Position numbers and translations under genes: made by a program. Below are positions 1-5,147 of a stretch of DNA of 7,042 nucleotides, in pieces (within the stretch, counting starts at the first letter, position 1; the number at the start of each line of letters is the position of its first letter). Below the pieces are notes generated by a model. That model searched no databases. It saw only the letters and a program-made list of their open reading frames with translations, and had not been told where the DNA came from. Origin of the DNA: Actinomycetes bacterium (GTDB lineage: Bacteria > Actinomycetota > Actinomycetes > Actinomycetales > Beutenbergiaceae); assembly GCA_021793935.1 (NCBI GenBank), contig JAJYRV010000104.1, forward strand, positions 1 through 7,042. Direction: 5' to 3'.

Positions 1-399
1 TTACGCAGTGAGCGGATGCCGGACCTGCTCAATCCGGGGCAGTTCTGCGGGCCGACCGCCCAGCATGCGGTGCGTCAGGCGCGGCAACTGGGCAAGAACC
101 TCGCGGCCGTACTCGAGGGTGAACCGATTGCCGCCTACCGGCACAAGAACATGGGAACGGTGGCCTCGCTCGGCTTGTACAAGGGGGTCGCCACGGTGTT
201 CGGGCTGAAGCTGCGGGGACCCCTGGCGTGGTTCATGCACCGGACCTACCACATGTGGGCGATGCCGACCCTCAACCGCAAGATCCACGTGATCCTCGAT
301 TGGACGATGTCGCTGCTCTTCCGCCGCCAGACGGTGGCGCTCGGTGCGCTGAAGACCCCGCGCGAAGAATTCCAGAAGGTCGCCTCGAGTCAGGACTGA
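1..399 (+). CDS. ndh: Type II NADH dehydrogenase (NDH-2), C-terminal part, 5' end outside window
   Basis: Reading frame 1 is open from the window edge to TGA at 397-399 and gives 132 residues. NDH-2 is a single-subunit FAD enzyme at the inner face of the membrane that passes electrons from NADH to quinone without pumping protons. The visible part has the family's C-terminal features. A conserved NPGQFCGPTAQHAVRQA stretch (codons about 12-28) corresponds to the flavin/quinone-site helix. It is followed by YRHKNMGTVASLGLYKG, then the WFMHRTYHMWAMPTLNRK segment and a hydrophobic/basic tail (HVILDWTMSLLFRR) that anchors the protein to the membrane. The first codons read L-R-S-E-R where family members usually carry a Gly-Asp FAD-binding pair, so the extreme edge deserves a check. 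A hairpin follows the stop. Confidence 0.9.
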   Translation, partial: LRSERMPDLLNPGQFCGPTAQHAVRQARQLGKNLAAVLEGEPIAAYRHKNMGTVASLGLYKGVATVFGLKLRGPLAWFMHRTYHMWAMPTLNRKIHVILDWTMSLLFRRQTVALGALKTPREEFQKVASSQD

Positions 400-416
400 C
401 CGCTCCGCGCAGGCTC

Positions 417-434
417 GGCCCGCTCACGCGGGTC
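417..434 (+). terminator. Hairpin after NDH-2, possible terminator
   Basis: Arms GGCCCGC and GCGGGTC form 7 pairs (one G-T) around a TCAC loop, 17 nt after the NDH-2 stop. There is no T run behind it, which is common for actinobacterial terminators, so the role is inferred from position and stem stability only. Confidence 0.4.
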
Positions 435-456
435 ACGAGCATGGCGCGCCGCCCAC

Positions 457-462
457 TAGACT
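457..462 (+). promoter_or_regulatory. Possible -10 element for the tRNA gene
   Basis: TAGACT fits the actinobacterial TANNNT -10 pattern and would start transcription near 469, about 47 nt before the tRNA. No convincing -35 lies at the right distance. A 12-bp perfect palindrome (500-511, GCTCGCGCGAGC) sits in the would-be leader just before the tRNA. This is the best candidate seen, not a firm call. Confidence 0.25.
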
Positions 463-515
463 TGGACGCGGCAGGCTGGCGGTGCGAACGGCCCCTGCCG
501 CTCGCGCGAGCAGGC

Positions 516-589
516 GCCCCCATAGCCCAATCGGCAGAGGCAGTCGACTTAAAATCGATACAGTCTGGGTTCGAGTCCCAGTGGGGGCA
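516..589 (+). tRNA. tRNA-Leu, anticodon UAA, with short (5-nt) variable loop
   Basis: A full cloverleaf can be drawn by hand. The acceptor stem is 516-522 with 582-588 (7 perfect pairs). The D arm is 525-541 with a 3-bp stem and a GGCAGA-type loop. The anticodon arm is 543-559 with loop CTTAAAA, giving U33 and anticodon UAA at 550-552. The variable loop is only ACAGT (560-564). The T arm is 565-581 with a TTCGAGT loop and a 5-bp stem. The discriminator is A589. CCA is not encoded. A36-A37-A38 next to the anticodon fits the usual MiaA-type modification site. UAA reads the leucine codon UUA. The A discriminator and the 3-bp D stem with its GGCAGA loop also resemble tRNA-Leu, but normal bacterial tRNA-Leu is class II with a long variable arm, absent here. 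The structure is certain enough to call a tRNA; the charged amino acid is inferred from the anticodon. Confidence 0.9.
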
Positions 590-621
590 CTCGATTCACG
601 AGGATCGAAACCTGGCACGAA

Positions 622-651
622 GACCCGCGGCCGTGGGGTCGGGCGCGGGTC
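622..651. terminator. Inverted repeat between convergent tRNA and PLP-enzyme genes
   Basis: Arms GACCCGCG (622-629) and CGCGGGTC (644-651) form 8 perfect GC-rich pairs around a 14-nt loop. It lies in the 76-bp gap between the end of the tRNA and the stop codon of the minus-strand operon, where a bidirectional terminator would be expected. There is no T run on either strand. Confidence 0.45.
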
Positions 652-665
652 GCACTGGCGCCTGA

Positions 666-1727
666 TCACTGCCGATCTCCTGAGGCGAAGTAGTCGGTGA
701 AGTCGTGGGGGTTGAGTTTCTTGTTCGCGCACCACGTGTCGCTATGGCAGGTGCCGAGGTAATGGGCGTGTGAGTCAGCGAGGAGGGTTGCGATGTTCTC
801 CGGTTTCCTGGCTCGCCGGGCGCAGCGGATCGCGGCCCAGAGGTTGGCTCCGCTGGATGCGCCGATCGGGGCGCCCAGCAGCGCGCGCAGCTCTCGTGCA
901 CCGCAGATGCTGGCGGCATCGGGGGCTTGGACGATGAGGTCGATACTGTCAGGGTCAAACGACCCAGGTAAGACGGGCCTGCCCAGACCTTCGACACGGG
1001 TGGGCATCCCGGTGCCGTAGTCCGCGACCCCGTAGAGCCACCCGGGCAGGTAGGCAGAGTTCTCCGCGTCCACCCCGATGATCCGGTAGGCAAGGCGGTG
1101 TCGTCGCCGATAGGCATGGAGGCCCGCGGCGGTCGCCCCCGAGCCGAGACCAGCGATCAGCACTGTCGGGGGCGATCCGGTCGCCGCGGTGAGGGCCCCA
1201 ACGAGATCGCGGGCCACGGGCCAGTCGGGGTCGGTGGCCGCTGTTGGCGCGTGAGTGAAGTGATCGAGATAGAACCCGCCGATGTTCCGAGCGATGCGCT
1301 CGGCTTCGTCGTAGATCGCTGCTGGCGGGGCATGGGGCACAACGGTGGCATGCTCGGCGTGGATCAGTTCTGTCTTCGCTGCCGACGTGGACGGCGGAAC
1401 CACCACCGTGCAGGGCAGGGCGAGCGCTCGACACCAGTGCGCGGCGGCTACCGCAGCATTCCCCGCGCTGGCCAGCACGACCGGGCGCCCGGACTGGATC
1501 GCGCCATCGGTGACCAAGCGGCGAAACACCAGGCGCATGGTGTGGTGTTTCAGGCTTCCGGTAGGGTGGCGCGATTCGTCCAGCATGAAGATGCGCGACC
1601 CCGAGGCGAAGGAGCCGGGCCATTCGAATGTTCGCAGACCCGCGGGCGGGGAGGCGTGCCCGGCGAGGACCCGTATCGCCCACGCCCTCCATGCGCTATC
1701 GTCTTCGGCTGCGAGCAAGGTCGTCAT
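666..1727 (-). CDS. PLP-dependent enzyme of the cysteine synthase family (fold type II)
   Basis: The 353-residue protein carries the signature elements of the O-acetylserine sulfhydrylase / cystathionine beta-synthase / SbnA superfamily. The Schiff-base lysine is K60 in PTGSLKHH. SAGNAAVAA at about 87-95 is the asparagine loop. GLGSGAT at 193-199 is the phosphate-binding loop. VEGLGRP is at 245-251, and GASSGAN at 289-295. Such enzymes do beta-replacement or elimination on serine or cysteine derivatives and are soluble. The exact substrate cannot be read from sequence: cysteine synthesis or degradation, or a 2,3-diaminopropionate-type secondary-metabolite step, are all possible. The start ATG at 1727 lies 3 nt after the permease stop (TGA GCT ATG), so it is probably translationally coupled and last in the operon. 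There is no strong Shine-Dalgarno sequence of its own. L253 is a TTA codon (complement of 969-971), rare in such GC-rich DNA. Confidence 0.88.
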   Translation of the reverse strand: MTTLLAAEDDSAWRAWAIRVLAGHASPPAGLRTFEWPGSFASGSRIFMLDESRHPTGSLKHHTMRLVFRRLVTDGAIQSGRPVVLASAGNAAVAAAHWCRALALPCTVVVPPSTSAAKTELIHAEHATVVPHAPPAAIYDEAERIARNIGGFYLDHFTHAPTAATDPDWPVARDLVGALTAATGSPPTVLIAGLGSGATAAGLHAYRRRHRLAYRIIGVDAENSAYLPGWLYGVADYGTGMPTRVEGLGRPVLPGSFDPDSIDLIVQAPDAASICGARELRALLGAPIGASSGANLWAAIRCARRARKPENIATLLADSHAHYLGTCHSDTWCANKKLNPHDFTDYFASGDRQ

Positions 1728-1730
1728 AGC

Positions 1731-2534
1731 TCAGCGCTTTCGAGCATAGGCCCGCACCGCCAGCGGGCAGAAGACGATGAAGATGATCGCTGACCACAGC
1801 AGCGTCATCATCACGGAGTCCCCAAGAGGTGATCCGGTGAGGAGCCCGCGTGCGGCGTCCATTGCGTGGGTGACGGGGTTGATGTTCGCCCAGGCTTGTA
1901 GCCAGCCGGGCAGCGTGTCGATGGGGGCGGCGAGGTTCGTGCCGAACAACAGCAGGACGAACGCGAAGAACACAAACATCATTAGCGTGCTTTCGTCTCT
2001 TACGATCGCGCCGAGGAACACGGTGACCCAACTGATGCTGAACCCGAACACGATAGCCAACGCGCCAGCAGCGAAAGCGGAGCCGGCGCTGGTTCCCACT
2101 CGGAAGCCCATCAGGAAACCGATGGCAAACAGAACGGCTACGGCGATGACGTAGCGGACGACGTCGGCGAGGATCGATCCAAGCAGCGGGGCGGTGCGGG
2201 CGATGGGGAGGCTGCGGAAGCGGTCGAAGACTCCCTTCTTCATGTCAATGTTCAGCGCCATACCGGAGGACATCATCCCGGACAGGCCCGCGCCGGTGAC
2301 GACGATGCCGGGAAAGATGTACTGGATGTACTCACCGGAGGAACCGGAGACGGCAACTCCGAACAGGTAGACGAACAGCACCAGGAAGATCACCGGCGTC
2401 ATCACTCCGTTCGCCAGTAGCCCCGGGTTGCGAGCAGTCTTGGTCAGGCTCCGCCCCGCGAGCAGAAAGCTGTGACGAACCAAACCTGACCAGCGCTGAG
2501 CGGCGGGTTGAGTTGCGGCCGATGCCCGGGTCAT
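1731..2534 (-). CDS. ABC-2 type permease, DrrB-like drug exporter subunit
   Basis: This 267-residue membrane protein is the transport channel of a two-gene ABC exporter. About six hydrophobic segments are visible (roughly 42-62, 72-93, 120-145, 152-175, 182-200 and 240-262), after a short polar N-terminus. The conserved family stretch MKKGVFDRFRSLPIAR (98-113) lies between segments 2 and 3 and is the part expected to contact the ATPase. NINPVTHAMDAARGL (217-231) is the second conserved block, before the last segment. DrrB and its relatives export daunorubicin, other antibiotics, glycolipids and similar hydrophobic compounds; which one is not readable here. The start overlaps the ATPase stop by ATGA (2531-2534), typical of translational coupling. 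Length is normal for the family. Confidence 0.92.
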   Translation of the reverse strand: MTRASAATQPAAQRWSGLVRHSFLLAGRSLTKTARNPGLLANGVMTPVIFLVLFVYLFGVAVSGSSGEYIQYIFPGIVVTGAGLSGMMSSGMALNIDMKKGVFDRFRSLPIARTAPLLGSILADVVRYVIAVAVLFAIGFLMGFRVGTSAGSAFAAGALAIVFGFSISWVTVFLGAIVRDESTLMMFVFFAFVLLLFGTNLAAPIDTLPGWLQAWANINPVTHAMDAARGLLTGSPLGDSVMMTLLWSAIIFIVFCPLAVRAYARKR

Positions 2535-3535
2535 GAACGTGCCCCTTCCCCGGCCAGAGCACTCTCGTGCGTTCCAGTCGAGCCGCCCGAGTCAGAGGCG
2601 TTGATCGCTTCCCCGGTCAGGGAGAAGAACACTTCATCCAGACTCGGCAGCCGTAGCGAGAACTCCGTCATAGCAATGCCCGCCTCCGCGAATCGGCGCG
2701 TGAGGTCAGCCACGGCGCCATCGCCTGCAACACGGACGCGTAGTTCGTGAGTGCTGGCTCGCTCTACGGCAGATCCCGTCACGTGCGCGAGGATCGATGC
2801 CGCGTCCTCCAGGCGAGCGGCATCGCGGGGATGGACGGTCATCGTCTGCCCACCGGTCCGGCGCTTCAACTCCGCTGGAGTGCCGTGGGCAATGACCTTG
2901 CCGTGATCGATCACTGAGATCGCATCGGCCAGTGCGTCCGCCTCCTCCAGATACTGGGTGGTCAACAGCACCGTCGCGCCTTCGCGCACGATCCCCCGAA
3001 TGGTGTGCCACAGGTCCTCCCGCTTACCCGGGTCAAGGCCGACGGAGGGCTCATCGAGGAACACCACTGCGGGAGTGCCGATCAGACTCGCGGCGAGGTC
3101 GAGCCGCCTGCGCATTCCGCCGGAGTACGTCGAGACGGGTCGATTGCCCGCATCGGCGAGGCCGAACCGCGCCAGCAGCTCCGTGGATCGGGACAGCGCC
3201 GCGCCCTTGGACAGATCGAGCAACCGACCGATCAGTGCGAGGTTCGCCCGGCCCGTCAACTCTTCATCCACGGTGGCGTATTGGCCGGTCAGGCCGATCC
3301 TCCGGCGGACCTCGGCCGGATGTCGCACCACGTCGAAGCCGCCGACGTGCGCTGAGCCCTCATCCGGATCCGTGAGCGTGGCGAGAATGCGGATCGCGGT
3401 GGACTTACCCGCACCGTTGGGCCCGAGCACGCCCAGCACCGTTCCCGGTGGTGCCGCTAGGTCGACTCCGTCGAGTGCCGTCGCCTTCTTGAATCGCTTG
3501 ACGAGCCCCTCGGCCCCGAACGCCTCGTCGTTCAT
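2531..3535 (-). CDS. ABC transporter ATP-binding protein, DrrA-like
   Basis: This 334-residue ATPase powers the adjacent permease. Motifs are complete: Walker A GPNGAGKST (38-46), Q-loop Q85 in GLTGQYATVDEELTG, signature YSGGM (137-141), Walker B VVFLDEP (157-163) and D-loop GLD (166-168). The switch position reads TTQYLEEAD with Gln194 instead of the usual His, which is normal in the DrrA subfamily. The C-terminal extension ends with LPSLDEVFFSLTGE, the DrrA-type tail that helps assembly with DrrB. The start is set at ATG 3535 because GGAGG (complement of 3541-3545) stands 5 nt before it. An ATG four codons upstream (3547) is in frame but contains this ribosome-binding site within its own coding sequence. 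It is first gene of the operon, divergent from the TetR gene. Confidence 0.93.
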   Translation of the reverse strand: MNDEAFGAEGLVKRFKKATALDGVDLAAPPGTVLGVLGPNGAGKSTAIRILATLTDPDEGSAHVGGFDVVRHPAEVRRRIGLTGQYATVDEELTGRANLALIGRLLDLSKGAALSRSTELLARFGLADAGNRPVSTYSGGMRRRLDLAASLIGTPAVVFLDEPSVGLDPGKREDLWHTIRGIVREGATVLLTTQYLEEADALADAISVIDHGKVIAHGTPAELKRRTGGQTMTVHPRDAARLEDAASILAHVTGSAVERASTHELRVRVAGDGAVADLTRRFAEAGIAMTEFSLRLPSLDEVFFSLTGEAINASDSGGSTGTHESALAGEGARS

Positions 3536-3540
3536 TTCTG

Positions 3541-3545
3541 CCTCC
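3541..3545 (-). promoter_or_regulatory. Ribosome-binding site deciding the ATPase start
   Basis: On the minus strand this reads GGAGG, followed by CAGAA and ATG (3535). The 5-nt spacing supports the shorter ATPase reading rather than the ATG at 3547. Confidence 0.75.
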
Positions 3546-3569
3546 ATCCATTCTGCATGCCAAGATCAC

Positions 3570-3582
3570 ATGATGTTATCAT
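3570..3582. promoter_or_regulatory. Candidate operator palindrome between ABC operon and TetR gene
   Basis: ATGAT-GTT-ATCAT is a perfect 5-bp inverted repeat with a 3-nt spacer. It lies in the 94-bp divergent gap, in the most AT-rich part of this GC-rich window. A second, overlapping reading is GATG-TTAT-CATC (3572-3583). TetR proteins usually bind such palindromes in the shared promoter region next to their own gene. The arms are short for a typical TetR operator, so this remains a candidate. Confidence 0.45.
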
Positions 3583-3605
3583 CTCAGATACCGCGGCAGG
3601 ATAGT
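3576..3605 (+). promoter_or_regulatory. Possible promoter of the TetR gene
   Basis: TTATCA (3576-3581) and GATAGT (3600-3605), 18 nt apart, match the -35 and -10 consensus at four of six positions each. The -35 overlaps the candidate operator, which would allow autorepression. On the other strand TACTAT (complement of 3601-3606) could serve as -10 for the ABC operon, but its -35 is weak. Confidence 0.3.
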
Positions 3606-3629
3606 AGGTGGAGAAATTCGGAGGGCACG

Positions 3630-4733
3630 ATGAGGGCTGGGCGCCGAACAGAGCAGCAGTTTCGCAACCGCGAGCGCATCCTTGCCGCGGCACAGGAGGA
3701 GTTCACGCAGGTCGGCTACCGTGAGGCGAAAGTCAACAGCATCGCTTCACGCGCTGCGCTGACCCGGGGTGCGATCTACTCCAACTTCCCCAGTAAGCGA
3801 GCCCTCGGACTTACGGTTGCCGCGAGGGCAATGAGGGTGAACCGGCCCCCGGTATCCGGAGCTGCGAGTCGAGAGGAAGTCGTCGTGTCGGTGGCGCAGG
3901 CGCGGCTTGCCCGGCTACCGACGGGGCAACACGGTGATGCTTCTCGAGTCGAGCAACTTCGAAGCGACCTTTACGCAGAGATTCGCCAGGATCCGGATCT
4001 GCGTGATGCCTGCGCAGCGCTGTTGCAACTCGGGGCGATCATCTTTGCCCGCGCACTCGAACGCCTCGACACCGATGATCCGATCGACCGGGCGGTGCGG
4101 GTGGCTTCGGCTGTGCTGACTGTCTTGCACTCTGCGGACAGCCTCAGCGCCTCAGCCCCGGGCTTCATCGATCCGTTCACGGTCGTCGCCACCTGCAAAG
4201 CCCTCGCCTCTACCGACTTCGACGACCGTTGGTCGCCTCCGCATGAGTCGATCGTTCCTGCGACTCAAACGATCGACCGCGCGTGGGAACCACCGAGCGC
4301 GCTCACGGATCTGGTCACCGATGCTCCAGTGCAGTGGGAGAGCGAGGGGATCGTCGCAATTCTCGGCCTCCGCCAAGCCGCGGGCATCGAACAGGCACTT
4401 CGAGCAGCACCAGACGGTCACCGACTCTTCGTGGTCCTGGTGAGCGACGAGCCGGCCGAACGAATCCCGCTGGCCAGGTTCGTGCTCAGTGAAGTCATGG
4501 GCGCATTGCGCCACAGCGTGCCGACCGCAGTGCTGGCGCGGCTCTCGTTAGTACTTGATCCCGAGGCAGCGATCGCGCGCTCCGCCGGCCTGCGCGCAAC
4601 GACCGACGATACCCATGTTGCGCTCGAGATCAAGAACGGTCGAATGACAAGATTTTCCGAAGGCCCAGCCGCGTGCCACGCCATCGCGGTCGGACAAGGA
4701 GCGATGAATCCGCAGCGCGCGTCGGCGAACTGA
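3630..4733 (+). CDS. TetR-family regulator with long C-terminal, redoxin-like domain
   Basis: ATG 3630 is chosen because GGAGG at 3620-3624 precedes it by 5 nt and the TetR homology begins at once. The open frame upstream is antisense to the ATPase. Residues 10-60 are a TetR DNA-binding domain: helix RNRERILAAAQEEFTQVGY, then the helix-turn-helix VNSIASRAALTRGAIYSNF and PSKRAL. Residues about 85-195 are a helical ligand/dimer domain of ordinary TetR length. The protein then continues for about 170 residues to 367, whereas most TetR proteins end near 190-230. Within 233-350, the pattern of a helix, strand HRLFVVLVSDE (264-274), a long helix, then SLVLDPEAAIARSAGLRAT (306-324), strand HVALEIKNGRM and SEGPAAC resembles the second half of a thioredoxin/redoxin fold. 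No CXXC is seen in this part. Probable role: repressor of the divergent exporter operon. L307 is a TTA codon (4548-4550). The DNA-binding call is firm; the second-domain fold is an inference from pattern. Confidence 0.88.
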   Translation: MRAGRRTEQQFRNRERILAAAQEEFTQVGYREAKVNSIASRAALTRGAIYSNFPSKRALGLTVAARAMRVNRPPVSGAASREEVVVSVAQARLARLPTGQHGDASRVEQLRSDLYAEIRQDPDLRDACAALLQLGAIIFARALERLDTDDPIDRAVRVASAVLTVLHSADSLSASAPGFIDPFTVVATCKALASTDFDDRWSPPHESIVPATQTIDRAWEPPSALTDLVTDAPVQWESEGIVAILGLRQAAGIEQALRAAPDGHRLFVVLVSDEPAERIPLARFVLSEVMGALRHSVPTAVLARLSLVLDPEAAIARSAGLRATTDDTHVALEIKNGRMTRFSEGPAACHAIAVGQGAMNPQRASAN

Positions 4734-4736
4734 TCG

Positions 4737-4854
4737 GGAGGCCTCCACGCATCCTCGGCATCTCACCAGATGAGCAATGTTGCCCCGCCCTCGGCGATAG
4801 TTGAACCTTCGCGTAACGTACCGGAGGTACGGATGCCCCTGCGGTATCCCGCAG
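4737..4854. repeat. Series of short inverted repeats after the TetR gene
   Basis: Within 120 bp directly behind the TetR stop are five perfect inverted repeats: GGAGGCCTCC (4737-4746), CATCT-CACC-AGATG (4759-4772), GCAA-TG-TTGC (4774-4783), CGTACC-GGA-GGTACG (4817-4831) and CTGCGG-TATC-CCGCAG (4839-4854). The second, fourth and fifth can form tight hairpins. None has a T run directly behind it. They may end TetR transcription or mark protein-binding sites; no known riboswitch or RNA family is recognised. Confidence 0.4.
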
Positions 4855-4915
4855 ATTATCGGTGCCCTACGAAGAGGTCGTCGTCCCATGGTCGAGGTTT
4901 TTCTCACTAAGCGCC

Positions 4916-4948
4916 GCGCAGTGGATTATTGCCAATGCGCCACCGCGC
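4916..4948. terminator. Long imperfect hairpin upstream of symporter promoter
   Basis: Arms GCGCAGTGG (4916-4924) and CCACCGCGC (4940-4948) pair at 8 of 9 positions (one A-C mismatch) around a 15-nt AT-rich loop. It lies just before the predicted symporter promoter, where it could stop transcription arriving from the TetR gene. Role inferred from position only. Confidence 0.3.
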
Positions 4949-4961
4949 TGTGTTGTGTGGC

Positions 4962-4991
4962 CTGACGCGTCGATCCACCCAGCTTTTTAAT
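4962..4991 (+). promoter_or_regulatory. Probable promoter of the symporter gene
   Basis: CTGACG (4962-4967) matches TTGACA at four positions and TTTAAT (4986-4991) matches TATAAT at five, with 18 nt between them. Transcription would begin near 4998, leaving a leader of about 150 nt before the ATG. It is the most consensus-like promoter in the 4734-5147 gap. Confidence 0.45.
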
Positions 4992-5000
4992 CCACCCAGC
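4973..5000 (+). repeat. 11-bp direct repeat bracketing the symporter -10
   Basis: ATCCACCCAGC occurs at 4973-4983 and again exactly at 4990-5000, separated by TTTTTA. The first copy fills the spacer between -35 and -10 and the second starts within the end of the -10, so a regulator bound to both would block RNA polymerase. The repeat unit itself is not a palindrome. Confidence 0.5.
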
Positions 5001-5014
5001 GCTTCTCACGTCAG

Positions 5015-5100
5015 TGCTGAGCTGATTCAGCAGTGCGCGCACTCCGCGCCTCACCGGTATCGACGCGCCAAGTCGCGCGCACGCGATGCTCCTCCGGAGC
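5015..5100 (+). other. Structured 5' leader of the symporter mRNA
   Basis: The predicted leader contains TGCTGA-GCTGAT-TCAGCA (5015-5032), the 10-bp palindrome GTGCGCGCAC (5033-5042) and GCTCC-TCC-GGAGC (5088-5100). These could fold in the mRNA ahead of the ribosome-binding site at 5136-5141. The arms are short and no known riboswitch class is recognised, so regulation by this leader is only a possibility. Confidence 0.3.
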
Positions 5101-5147
5101 GCCGGCGCGCTCGCCCTCATTTGCTTGCACTTCACAAAGGAACCCCC

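Noticed and set aside
516..589. tRNA 3' end as attachment site of an integrated island
   Set aside because: I found no second copy of the tRNA 3' segment in the window and no integrase or recombinase gene, so there is no positive sign of integration here.
596..1117. Minus-strand open frame, 173 codons
   Set aside because: It is a Pro/Ser/Thr/Arg-rich out-of-frame shadow of the PLP enzyme and runs across its stop and the gap hairpin.
1098..1793. Plus-strand open frame, 231 codons
   Set aside because: It is antisense to the PLP enzyme and permease, has Gly/Arg-rich low-complexity composition and no recognisable domain.
2958..3629. Open frame extending the TetR protein upstream by 224 codons
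   Set aside because: It is antisense to the conserved ATPase gene, and a good ribosome-binding site and the TetR homology both begin at 3630.
4548..4907. Minus-strand open frame, 119 codons, reaching into the intergenic gap
   Set aside because: It mostly overlaps the TetR gene, is rich in Arg with no domain, and lacks a convincing ribosome-binding site.
4929..5147. Longer N-terminus for the symporter
   Set aside because: The stretch is Arg-rich and unlike the family, contains the predicted promoter and repeats, and ATG 5148 has its own ribosome-binding site.
4734..5147. Known riboswitch or T-box ahead of the symporter
   Set aside because: Several hairpins are present but none of the conserved cores I know could be recognised, and no terminator/antiterminator pair with a T run is visible.
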